Of a stretch of DNA of 64,000 nt, positions 27,122 to 35,609 are shown in pieces; the first letter of the stretch is position 1, and every line of letters begins with the position of its first letter. A program made the translations under genes and the position numbers. The stretch is from Roseibium album. GTDB taxonomy: Bacteria; Pseudomonadota; Alphaproteobacteria; Rhizobiales; Stappiaceae. The DNA is taken from the NCBI RefSeq assembly GCF_001404515.1, contig NZ_CXWE01000002.1, positions 434,001-498,000 on the forward strand. Reading direction: 5' to 3'. The notes beneath the pieces were generated by a model. The model saw only the letters and a list, made by a program, of their open reading frames with translations, searched no databases and was not told the origin of the DNA.

Positions 27122-28213
27122 GTGCCCCTGACGCGTGAAACCGTTCTGAATACACTGAAATCCGTCAAGGATCCGAACACCGGCGAGAACATCGTCGCCT
27201 CGGGCATGGTGCGCGCCCTCCAGATCGGAGACGGTACCATCCGTTTCGTGATGGAGATCGACGCAAGCCGCATGAGTGAGATGGAAGCGCTCAAGGCCGA
27301 TGCCGAAAGCCGCCTGTCCGTCCTCGAAGGTTGTGGAAATGTCCAGATAATCCTGACAGCCCACTCCGAAACGGCGGCTGAAGCAGCAAAACCGAGCGAA
27401 CCGACACCGATCAAACCGCGTCCGGCGCCACCAGGATCGTCCGGACCGCAAAAGGTGCCGGGCATCGACAGGATCATCGCTGTAGCCTCGGGAAAAGGCG
27501 GCGTCGGCAAATCGACGGTTGCTGCCAACCTCGCCTGTGCGCTGGCCGCCGAGGGCCGCAAGGTCGGTCTGCTCGATGCGGACGTTTACGGTCCGTCGCA
27601 GCCAAAGATGCTCGGCATATCCGGACGGCCGACATCTCCGGACGGCCAGATGATCCTGCCCCTCCGCAACCACGGCGTTACGATGATCTCCATCGGCCTG
27701 ATGACGTCGGGCGACCAGGCTGTCGTCTGGCGCGGCCCCATGCTGATGGGTGCGCTGCAGCAGATGATGGGTCAAGTGCAATGGGGCGCCCTGGATGTGC
27801 TGATTGTCGACTTGCCGCCGGGCACCGGTGACGTCCAGATGACGCTCTGCCAGAAGTTCATTGTCGACGGTGCGATCATCGTATCGACACCGCAGGACGT
27901 TGCCCTTCTGGACGCCCGCAAGGGCATCGACATGTTCCAGCAGATGCAGGTCCCCATCATTGGCATGATTGAAAACATGTCGACGCATATCTGTTCCAGT
28001 TGCGGGCACGAGGAACACGTCTTCGGACATGGCGGCGTGGCGGCGGAAGCTGAAAAACTCGGCGTCCCGCTTCTGGCTGAAGTGCCGCTGCACCTGAACA
28101 TCCGTCTCGCCGGAGACGGCGGAACGCCGATTGCCGTGCAGGCACCCGATGCACCCGAGGCGAACGTTTTCAGACAACTTGCCAGGACACTGGTTGCGGA
28201 GAGCCAGGCATGA
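27122..28213 (+). CDS. Mrp/NBP35 (ApbC) family iron-sulfur carrier ATPase
   Basis: 363-residue P-loop ATPase that carries and delivers Fe-S clusters. The N-terminal MIP18-like domain (ETVLNTLKSVKDPNTGENIV) is followed by a proline-rich linker, the deviant Walker A GKGGVGKS, VYGPSQPKMLG, the DLPPGTGDVQMTL switch, and HICSSCGHEE with the paired CxxC cysteines that hold the bridging cluster. The start is GTG at 27122. Clustering with fdh genes suggests cluster supply to formate dehydrogenase. It overlaps the next gene as ATGA. Confidence 0.93.
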   Translation: MPLTRETVLNTLKSVKDPNTGENIVASGMVRALQIGDGTIRFVMEIDASRMSEMEALKADAESRLSVLEGCGNVQIILTAHSETAAEAAKPSEPTPIKPRPAPPGSSGPQKVPGIDRIIAVASGKGGVGKSTVAANLACALAAEGRKVGLLDADVYGPSQPKMLGISGRPTSPDGQMILPLRNHGVTMISIGLMTSGDQAVVWRGPMLMGALQQMMGQVQWGALDVLIVDLPPGTGDVQMTLCQKFIVDGAIIVSTPQDVALLDARKGIDMFQQMQVPIIGMIENMSTHICSSCGHEEHVFGHGGVAAEAEKLGVPLLAEVPLHLNIRLAGDGGTPIAVQAPDAPEANVFRQLARTLVAESQA

Positions 28214-28911
28214 GCGAACCGACTTTCCCACCATTGTTTCAGGGCGAGGCACTAACCGGTCAGGCCGATCCGTTCGAGCGCGCGCTCGCACTTGCCATTG
28301 CCGGAACAGACCCTGGAACCGTTGTCCATAATCTTACCGGCGACACGTTGCAGGCGAGCCTGATATTCGCGCCTGAGGTTCCGCTCGAAGAGGCCATGGC
28401 AATGTTGCCTATATGCGGTCTCGGTTTTCAGGCCGCCCTCGGCGCACTGGCGCCTCCCGAAGTCGCGGTCCATCTGGAGTGGGATGGCACAATCCGTGTC
28501 AATGGCGCAGTCTGCGGCCGAATACGCATCAGGTCGTCGACAACCGATAGTGCAGAAACACCCGATTGGCTGATCGTTGGACTGGAGCTCAACATGTCGA
28601 GTTCGGAACCCAATCCCGGCATCACATCCGACAAGACCTGGCTTTGGGAAGAAGGTTGTGCCGAGATCACGGCTGAGGACTTGCTTGAAGCCTGGGTGCG
28701 TCACAGCCTTTACTGGATCAACCGATGGCTTGATGAAGGCCTGCGCCCGGTTCATGCAGACTGGCGCGGCCTGGTGCCGACGCTCGGGGAACCCGTGGAA
28801 ATCGACGAACGCACGGGAACTTTCGTTGGTGTAGACGAGAATTTCGGCATGTTGCTCCGGGATGGAGACGAGACAATTCTCATCCCGCTTTCGAGCCGAC
28901 TGGAGACCTAG
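28210..28911 (+). CDS. Biotin/lipoate protein ligase-like protein (DUF4444 type)
   Basis: 233-residue protein related to biotin/lipoate protein ligases with the C-terminal DUF4444-like region. The core has FQAALGALAPPEVAVHLEWD, then GRIRIRSS and DWLIVGLELNMS, which correspond to the ligase beta-sheet. The classical GRG-type biotin-binding glycine motif is not obvious, so ligase activity is uncertain. It follows mrp with a 4-nt overlap and precedes the DUF6505-like gene by 4 nt, suggesting a shared maturation task. Confidence 0.7.
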   Translation: MSEPTFPPLFQGEALTGQADPFERALALAIAGTDPGTVVHNLTGDTLQASLIFAPEVPLEEAMAMLPICGLGFQAALGALAPPEVAVHLEWDGTIRVNGAVCGRIRIRSSTTDSAETPDWLIVGLELNMSSSEPNPGITSDKTWLWEEGCAEITAEDLLEAWVRHSLYWINRWLDEGLRPVHADWRGLVPTLGEPVEIDERTGTFVGVDENFGMLLRDGDETILIPLSSRLET

Positions 28912-28915
28912 GATC

Positions 28916-29392
28916 ATGAAACTCGCCCGTGCCATTCACATGGATGACAGCGACCGCAACGTCTATTTCTCCCCGGCCCGGACAGGCGAATGGTGCCTTT
29001 CGGGCGGGTTTGAGTTTTCCGACTGGACCGAGGCAGACTTGGTCGGCAAGGCACGGCAGGCTTTTGCCAATGGCTGGTTGGGTCTGGAAACCTTCGGTCG
29101 CGTGACCTTTGTTGCAATCACGCCGATCGAGGAGACGGAGTATTCAGATCTCGTCGATCGCCTCGCGCGGCACTTTGTCGACGTCTACGGCGCACCGTCT
29201 GTCGATGCCGCAAGGGGCGTTGCAGAAGACGAATTGCGCTACATGGCAGATCTTTGTTCCGAGCACGATGAGAACATGCTGTTGGCTGTTCACCGGGAAC
29301 TCTCGGATGAAGGCGTCAGGGAAAGTTACAGCGCCATCGAGGCCCCGGCAGCGGAACTTGACCTGGTGGCGATGCACGGGGATCTGGAGTGA
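28916..29392 (+). CDS. Small acidic protein, DUF6505-like
   Basis: 158-residue acidic cytoplasmic protein starting MKLARAIHMDDSDRNVYFSP, with EWCLSGGFEFSDW and GWLGLETFGRVTFVAI as the most recognisable core. I associate this with the DUF6505 group found beside formate-related operons in alphaproteobacteria, with moderate certainty. ATG 28916 is 4 nt after the previous stop. Last gene of the DUF6494-mrp operon. No known activity. Confidence 0.7.
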   Translation: MKLARAIHMDDSDRNVYFSPARTGEWCLSGGFEFSDWTEADLVGKARQAFANGWLGLETFGRVTFVAITPIEETEYSDLVDRLARHFVDVYGAPSVDAARGVAEDELRYMADLCSEHDENMLLAVHRELSDEGVRESYSAIEAPAAELDLVAMHGDLE

Positions 29393-29574
29393 GGCTCCGT
29401 TTCGGCGACACAGGATCCAATATCTGAGCGGCGATCGCGGCGAAAAGGAACTTGTCGCCGACATTTGTGAAGATTAATGTCCCGAAGAGAGGGCTAATTT
29501 TGACATTCGAATTCCACATCGTGGTGAGAGACAGACGCATGGACCGTTAAAGGCGTTCCAAATCGCCTGCCATG

Positions 29575-29606
29575 TGCCTCCGGTTCCAATCGGAGGCATT
29601 TTTTTT
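29575..29606 (+). terminator. Strong intrinsic terminator
   Basis: TGCCTCCG at 29575-29582 and CGGAGGCA at 29591-29598 form a perfect 8-bp stem with loop GTTCCAAT, followed by eight T residues. It ends the DUF6494-to-DUF6505 operon or a small RNA. A second smaller hairpin (AGGCG, loop TTCCAAAT, CGCCT) lies just upstream. Confidence 0.85.
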
Positions 29607-29620
29607 GAAAGATACATGAG

Positions 29621-30811
29621 TTGAAGACAAGGCATCGCACACCTCCGCATCTCGTCACGATCATCCTGCTGACGGCGTTTTCTCCGTTGTCGCTGAACAT
29701 GTTCCTGCCGTCACTGGGGCATATCGCCGAGGACCTGGAGACCAACTACGCGCTCGCAAGCATGGCTATCGCCGGCTATCTGGCGGTGACTGCAGTCATT
29801 CAATTGATCGCCGGCCCCCTTGCCGATCACTTTGGCAGGCGGCCGGTTCTGCTGGTCGCGCTGATAATCTTCAGCCTTTCCTCCATCATCTGTGCAACCG
29901 CGCAGGACATCTGGGTGTTTCTCTTTTTCCGGATGCTGCAGGGCGGCATTACCGCCGGCTACACGCTGTCTATGGCAATCGTCCGCGATACGCACGCACC
30001 TCAGAAGGCAGCGGGCCTCATCGGTTACATCAGCATGTGCATGGCCATTGCGCCGATGCTCGGTCCCGTTTTCGGCGGGCTCCTTGACACGGCCTTTGGG
30101 TGGCGCGCGAATTTCTATCTCTACGGAATATGCGGGGTCCTGCTGTTTGTGCTCTGCTGGATTGATCTGGGAGAAACGAAACCCGACAGGCAGGATGACC
30201 AGCAGCCCATGGCGGCAGCGATACTGGCCCTCATCGGTGAGTTTCGCTTCTGGGCCTATGCTCTTTGCACAATGTTCACCGTCGGCGCCTTCTATATCTT
30301 TCTGGCCGGGGCGCCGCTGGTCGCTACCACGTCCTTCGGCGTGACGACAGCCGAACTTGGATTTCTGATCGGGAGCATCACGGTCGGGTTTTCCGCCGGT
30401 GGTTTCCTGGCCGGCAGGTTTTCCTCAAGACTGTCGCTACCCGCGATGATGCTGGTCGGGCGCGTCACCGCATGCATCGGCCTCGTGGTCGGCCTGACGG
30501 TCTTCCTCGTGGGCTCGGCGTCCCCGATTGCCTTTTTCGCAAGCACGATTTTCGTTGGGATCGGAAATGGTCTCACCATTCCGGGCAGCAATTCCGGTGC
30601 GATGTCCATTCGTCCGGACCTTGCCGGCAGCGCCGCCGGACTTGTCGGAGCCCTCACCCTCGGCGGTGGTGCCGCGCTGACCAGCCTTGCAGGCATCGCC
30701 ATCGGCCAGGGAGAGCAACCTGTCACCGTACTGATCCTCATGCTGGCCAGTTCCGCGCTTGGGCTATTGTTTGCCTTTGCCGCCCTGGTACTGGAGCGGA
30801 GGCAAGGTTGA
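29621..30811 (+). CDS. MFS drug efflux transporter, Bcr/CflA family
   Basis: 396-residue transporter with twelve predicted helices, probably exporting drugs or metabolites by proton antiport. Family-like motifs are the first-helix LSLNMFLPSLGHIAEDL, the loop motif GPLADHFGRRPVLL and the motif-C region GLIGYISMCMAIAPMLGP. The start used is TTG 29621, because an ATG 5 bp earlier is out of frame and closed at once; no strong ribosome site is visible, so a later start is possible. It stands alone after the terminator. Confidence 0.88.
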   Translation: MKTRHRTPPHLVTIILLTAFSPLSLNMFLPSLGHIAEDLETNYALASMAIAGYLAVTAVIQLIAGPLADHFGRRPVLLVALIIFSLSSIICATAQDIWVFLFFRMLQGGITAGYTLSMAIVRDTHAPQKAAGLIGYISMCMAIAPMLGPVFGGLLDTAFGWRANFYLYGICGVLLFVLCWIDLGETKPDRQDDQQPMAAAILALIGEFRFWAYALCTMFTVGAFYIFLAGAPLVATTSFGVTTAELGFLIGSITVGFSAGGFLAGRFSSRLSLPAMMLVGRVTACIGLVVGLTVFLVGSASPIAFFASTIFVGIGNGLTIPGSNSGAMSIRPDLAGSAAGLVGALTLGGGAALTSLAGIAIGQGEQPVTVLILMLASSALGLLFAFAALVLERRQG

Positions 30812-30994
30812 AAATTTAACGGAAATAGCTCGTTCTGGGATGGCAGCCGCGCAGTGGAACCGGCCCCTGTCGCACCTCAAGGAGACTTGGAACAAAACCT
30901 GATTTCCTTCAAAATTGGGTAAGGTCAATCGGCAACAAATTCGAAATTGCGCTGTTTTCCACCGACTTTCAAATTCATGAACAGGAATCGAGAC

Positions 30995-32575
30995 ATGCCG
31001 AGTATTGAACTGACGCGCCGGACACTGCTTGGTTCCGCCAGTGCCACAACATTCGGTTTGCTGCCATACGCAACTGCCGCCAGAGCGTTGTCACCGGCCC
31101 AGACTTCGGGTGTCGACGTACCGCAAGGACAAATCGAAAGGGCTGTTGGTGAACTCGATCGGATCATAGCAAACGTGATGGAACGCAGTGGTGTTCCGGG
31201 GATTGCGGTTGCGGTAGTTCATGGAGGTAGTACCGTCTATGCCAGAGGTTTCGGTGTCCGCGCATTCGGCTCGGCCGACGAGATCACAGCAGATACCGCC
31301 TTCCAGATCGCTTCCTTGTCGAAATCCGTCGGTGCGACTGTGGTGGCCACACAGGTCAGCAGAGGGATCGTTTCCTGGGACAGCCGGATGCGGGATCTTT
31401 TGCCATGGTTTTCATTATCTGATCCGGATCGCACCAAAAAATTGACGATTGGCGACCTCTACAGTCATCGCTCGGGCCTGCCGGACCATGCCGGTGACGA
31501 CCTGGAAGACCTCGGCTTCGATCGAACCACCATTTTGGAGCGGCTCAGGCTTTTGCCACTCAGCCCCTTCCGTATTTCCTATGCCTATACCAATTTCGGC
31601 CTTACCGCCGCCGCTGAAGCGGTCGCGCAGGCAGCAGGCACCGACTGGGAAAACCTGTCTGCGGAAATGCTTTACCAGCCACTCGGCATGATCAACACAA
31701 GTTCGCGTTTCGACGATTTCATGGCTTTGAACAATCGCGCCACTCCACACACGCGAACAGACAACGGGTTTGCCGCATTGCTGCAGCGCGATCCCGATCC
31801 GGAATCACCGGCAGGCGGCGTCAGTTCAACTGTCGACGATCTTGCAAAATGGCTAAAGCTGATCTTGGCGAACGGGACATCTGACGGAAAACAGATATTC
31901 ACTCAGGAAGCGTTGCTGCCTGCAATCAGCCCGCAGAGCATTTCCGGCCGGCCCCATGCGCCAGATGCTCGCGCGAGCTTTTACGGTTATGGCTTCGGTG
32001 TTGGCGTCGGAGCGTCCGGCCGGGTTGTCATAAGCCATTCCGGAGCCTTCCTCATGGGAACCGGCACCAATTTCTCGATGATCCCTTCCCTTGATCTCGC
32101 TATCGTGGTCCTGACGAATGCGTCCCCGGTGGGAGCTGCCGAAGCCATTTCCGCTTCCTTTAGTGACATTGCCCAGTTCGGACACGAGACCCGCGACTGG
32201 TATGCGGGTTATTCGGGGATATTCGAAAGCTTTTTCGTCAAGCGCGGGAGAACCGTTGGCCACATGCCCCCTGCGGGAGCAGCAGCTCCACTGCCCGCTG
32301 CAACCTGTGTAGGAACCTATTCCAATCCCTATTTCGGCACGGTTGAGGTGCGGGAAGACGGCGACGATCTGGTCCTTGCGGCAGGTCCGGAACCGCAACT
32401 CTACCCGCTCCACCCCTGGGACGGCGCCGTCATGGTATTCGACTTCGTCACCGAAAACGCGCCGATAGGCTCCCGCTCGACACTGACTTTCGGCGGCATC
32501 ACCGGTAGCCTTGCCCAAACTGTCGAGGTGGAGCTTTTCGCGGAAACCGAACCGGCGTTATTTACGCGCGTCTAA
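30995..32575 (+). CDS. Tat-exported serine hydrolase, class C beta-lactamase family
   Basis: Penicillin-binding-protein-like serine hydrolase, 526 residues from ATG 30995 (AGGAA 7 nt upstream). A Tat signal (ELTRRTLLGSASATTFG) targets it to the periplasm. Catalytic motifs are SLSKS (SxxK serine-lysine), YTN in YAYTNFGLTA, and HSG in VVISHSGAF, in the class C order. Residues after about 410 form an extra beta-rich C-terminal domain, as in esterase or D-aminopeptidase relatives. It may act as an esterase, peptidase or beta-lactamase; the substrate cannot be told. Confidence 0.88.
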   Translation: MPSIELTRRTLLGSASATTFGLLPYATAARALSPAQTSGVDVPQGQIERAVGELDRIIANVMERSGVPGIAVAVVHGGSTVYARGFGVRAFGSADEITADTAFQIASLSKSVGATVVATQVSRGIVSWDSRMRDLLPWFSLSDPDRTKKLTIGDLYSHRSGLPDHAGDDLEDLGFDRTTILERLRLLPLSPFRISYAYTNFGLTAAAEAVAQAAGTDWENLSAEMLYQPLGMINTSSRFDDFMALNNRATPHTRTDNGFAALLQRDPDPESPAGGVSSTVDDLAKWLKLILANGTSDGKQIFTQEALLPAISPQSISGRPHAPDARASFYGYGFGVGVGASGRVVISHSGAFLMGTGTNFSMIPSLDLAIVVLTNASPVGAAEAISASFSDIAQFGHETRDWYAGYSGIFESFFVKRGRTVGHMPPAGAAAPLPAATCVGTYSNPYFGTVEVREDGDDLVLAAGPEPQLYPLHPWDGAVMVFDFVTENAPIGSRSTLTFGGITGSLAQTVEVELFAETEPALFTRV

Positions 32576-32577
32576 GG

Positions 32578-34008
<1,431 letters not shown>

Positions 34009-34017
34009 TCATATCCA

Positions 34018-34078
34018 CCTGGCGGCAAACGTGTCGCAGAGTTTCGTCAGAAACGAACTCCTGCTGGCATCCGCCAGG
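34018..34078 (-). ncRNA. Y-RNA-like unit 6, short form without tRNA-like body
   Basis: On the minus strand CCTGGCGG (34078-34071) and CCGCCAGG (34025-34018) form a perfect 8-bp closing stem. As in the other units, ATGCC follows the 5' strand and a TTTG precedes the 3' strand. The 61-nt interior holds only a hairpin (GAGTT-CGT with ACG-AAACTC) and no T-loop or D-arm. It ends 18 nt before the rtcB start, so it is also part of the rtcB leader. It resembles a minimal Rsr-binding Y RNA. Confidence 0.6.
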
Positions 34079-34083
34079 CTGCG

Positions 34084-34221
34084 CGGGGCAAGGTTTGGCA
34101 AGAGTGTCTTTCCGCCACCGGATTGCTCCGGGCCAGACTTGAACTGGCACGGGAAGCGCTGCGCGCCTCCCCTCCCGGCCACGCCGGGAGGCGTCTGCCT
34201 GTAGTCCTGCCGGCATCCCCG
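34084..34221 (-). ncRNA. Y-RNA-like unit 5 with permuted tRNA-like body
   Basis: Closing stem CGGGG (34221-34217) with CCCCG (34088-34084), flanked by the shared ATGCC and ACCTTG. Inside, in order: a GC hairpin (CTCCCGGC, loop GTG, GCCGGGAG), a perfect T-arm (GCCAG, loop TTCAAGT, CTGGC), an acceptor-like stem capped by a GNRA tetraloop (CCGGA, GCAA, TCCGG), and a D-arm-like stem (TGGC with GCCA). T-arm before D-arm is the permuted order known for bacterial YrlA RNAs. It lies between the hypothetical gene and unit 6. Confidence 0.72.
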
Positions 34222-34260
34222 AATTCGCGGCAGAGCCACGTGTTGAATTCCGTTTCAGCC

Positions 34261-34746
34261 TCAATGCACCAGTCTTGGTGACAAGTGCGGAAGAGAAGAG
34301 CGAATTATTCGCTTCGTAGTACGCGAACCGTATGGTCCGCCGGAACGCAACTCCACGATGGGATCATGAGGCCTGACATCTGCAAACGTTTCAGCCGAAT
34401 ACTCTCTTCCCAAGTCGGTTTTCACTCGAGAGGTGCACAAGATCTTCTCATTCGAAACGCTCTGAATATCGATTGCCGCATATCGGATCCAGGCCTCGGA
34501 GATCTTCCGAGAATAGGAGATCCTGAGGAGCACGTCGCCGTAGAATTCTGTGAGCTCAAAAAAAATTTTATCCGATTTTTCCAGCTCTCGTGTCACGAGA
34601 TCTAGACAGAGTTTCCGTCTCTTGCCCTGTTGCAAATGGGTCTGGATCTTTCCCAACGCCCAATAACCATCGAGATCATTGTTTCGACTTGTGAAGGTTT
34701 CCAGAAGATCCCGGCAAACTCCCCTCAATTCTGCTCGGCGTGCCAT
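34261..34746 (-). CDS. Unrecognised protein embedded in the rsr-rtcB RNA array
   Basis: 161-residue basic protein beginning MARRAELRGVCRDLLETFTS, with a helical first half (DLVTRELEKSDKIFFELTEF) and a beta-rich, arginine-containing second half (VKTDLGREYSAETFADV, GSRTTKRIIRS). ATG 34746 has AAGGA 9 nt upstream and follows unit 4 directly, so it is translated from the same operon. I do not recognise the family. The basic character and location suggest an RNA-binding or RNA-repair accessory protein. GC content is lower than that of rtcB, hinting at a different history. Confidence 0.65.
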   Translation of the reverse strand: MARRAELRGVCRDLLETFTSRNNDLDGYWALGKIQTHLQQGKRRKLCLDLVTRELEKSDKIFFELTEFYGDVLLRISYSRKISEAWIRYAAIDIQSVSNEKILCTSRVKTDLGREYSAETFADVRPHDPIVELRSGGPYGSRTTKRIIRSSLPHLSPRLVH

Positions 34747-34782
34747 GTGTTTTTGTCCTTCTTTGTTAAGTCATGGACCCCG

Positions 34783-34923
34783 TCAGGGCGACGAGAAGAA
34801 TGCGAACCACGTTTGTATCTCGCAATGCGAGACCTGCTAAACCACTCAGCTACGTGCCTGTTTCCCGGTCACGGCGGGAGTCGAACCCGCGTACGATGGA
34901 GGCTCGCACAGCATCCGCCCTGA
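34783..34923 (-). ncRNA. Y-RNA-like unit 4 with permuted tRNA-like body
   Basis: Closing stem TCAGGGCG (34923-34916) with CGCCCTGA (34790-34783), perfect over 8 bp. The interior contains a canonical T-arm (GCGGG, loop TTCGACT, CCCGC), then an acceptor-like stem (CGTGACC with GGCACG, one bulged A) closed by a short loop, then a D-arm (GCT, loop GAGTGGTTT, AGC). A long hairpin (TCTCGCA with TGCGAGA) lies before the 3' strand. The 5' strand is followed by GATGC rather than ATGCC, and the 3' strand is preceded by CTCGT. It is 36 nt upstream of the hypothetical gene start. Confidence 0.75.
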
Positions 34924-35025
34924 TCGGATTTTCTGATGCGGCTTCCTGCTCTTGGCCGTCGCCGCAACCTATCGTTTGCTCTCTGTTTCAGTGGTGATCC
35001 GAATTCGGACCAGTCGGGAAGTCGT

Positions 35026-35170
35026 CCGGTCAGGGCGACAAGGTGAGTGCAAAACGTTCCTGCTCTATCCGTTGAGCTACGCTGCATCAGATGGTTGCAG
35101 CGGCGGGATTCGAACCCGCAACCTGGCGATTCATAGTCGATGTAGTTCTGCAGGCATTCGCCCTGACCGG
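35026..35170 (-). ncRNA. Y-RNA-like unit 3, best preserved permuted tRNA with encoded ACCA
   Basis: A perfect 13-bp closing stem joins CCGGTCAGGGCGA (35170-35158) and TCGCCCTGACCGG (35038-35026). Inside, the 3' half of a tRNA comes first: T-arm GCGGG, TTCGAAT, CCCGC, then acceptor strand CGCTGCA and the tail ACCA. After only TCTGA the 5' half follows: acceptor strand TGCAGCG, TA, and D-arm GCTC, AACGGATA, GAGC. The two acceptor strands match over all 7 bp. The closing stem stands where the anticodon arm would be. This is the tRNA-mimic layout of bacterial YrlA RNAs. Confidence 0.85.
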
Positions 35171-35178
35171 TTGAAAAT

Positions 35179-35310
35179 TGCGGCGGCAAGTTGGTGATGA
35201 AATTAGCTCCGTTGCCTTTCCTCGTTAGACGACATCGCGACTTCGCGAAGGCGTGGCTCGACCCACGCATTTCCGGAGGTAACAGTGTAATTCCATCGGC
35301 ATCCGCCTCA
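35179..35310 (-). ncRNA. Y-RNA-like unit 2, diverged tRNA-like body
   Basis: TGAGGCGG (35310-35303) pairs with CCGCCGCA (35186-35179) over 8 positions with one mismatch. The 5' strand is followed by ATGCC and the 3' strand preceded by AACTTG, as in units 1, 3 and 5. A T-arm-like hairpin (GCGTG, loop GGTCGAG, CCACGC) is followed by a short acceptor-like stem TCGCG, AAGT, CGCGA; the D-arm region is degenerate. It is separated from unit 3 by only 8 nt, so processing must separate the two RNAs. Confidence 0.65.
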
Positions 35311-35330
35311 GTCAAAAAATTTCTGGAAAA

Positions 35331-35563
35331 ACCAGGCGACAAAGGTGAAGAAACCCGGGAGTCCCGCTCGAGCCTGAGAGCGCATGCTTGATCAACCTGC
35401 GCTCAAGAGAGCGCAGACAAGTTGATCGGCTTTTAAAGACCGATCAGCTTATGGACATTCCATCGGTTCCGATTGAGTGTCCGCTGATCCGGAGGGGAGT
35501 CGAACCCGCTCGGACTTTGTTCCCATTGTTGGAGCAATGTAGTTCCCTCGGCATTCGCCTGGT
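35331..35563 (-). ncRNA. Y-RNA-like unit 1, long form
   Basis: ACCAGGCGA (35563-35555) and TCGCCTGGT (35339-35331) form a perfect 9-bp closing stem. ATGCC follows the 5' strand and ACCTTTG precedes the 3' strand. The 233-nt interior has a T-arm-like element around GGGTTCGACTCCC and two further strong hairpins: AAGCTGATCGG with CCGATCAACTT, and GATCAAC-CTGCGCTC with GAGCGCAG-GTTGATC. The 3' strand runs into TTTTTCC, which could act as a release site. First unit after rsr, longer than the others. Confidence 0.65.
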
Positions 35564-35571
35564 CTTCCGGC

Positions 35572-35602
35572 GACCATGGCAGGCAGTGTGCCCGCCATGG
35601 TC
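35572..35602 (-). terminator. Long hairpin between rsr and the Y-RNA array
   Basis: GACCATGGC (35572-35580) pairs with GCCATGGTC (35594-35602). After one mismatch the stem continues as GGCA with TGCC around loop GTG, giving 13 paired positions. It begins 7 nt after the rsr stop. Without a T-run it is likely a processing or stability element that separates rsr mRNA from the structured RNAs. Confidence 0.65.
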
Positions 35603-35609
35603 CAAATCG

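Noticed and set aside
29500..29528. Confident small-RNA promoter before the 29606 terminator
   Set aside because: TTGACA is present but no acceptable -10 is found at 16-18 bp, so the small RNA is left as a finding rather than a feature.
34801..35125. Canonical tRNA genes suggested by several GGTTCGANTCC T-arms
   Set aside because: D-arms and 5' acceptor strands lie downstream of the T-arms and no anticodon arm is present. The layout is a permuted tRNA-like module inside a Y-type closing stem, so ordinary tRNA genes are not supported.
34801..35600. CRISPR array, suggested by repeated words near a CARF-domain regulator
   Set aside because: The repeats are not identical, spacing is irregular, each pairs with a partner strand, and no cas genes are present. 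The CARF domain belongs to RtcR.
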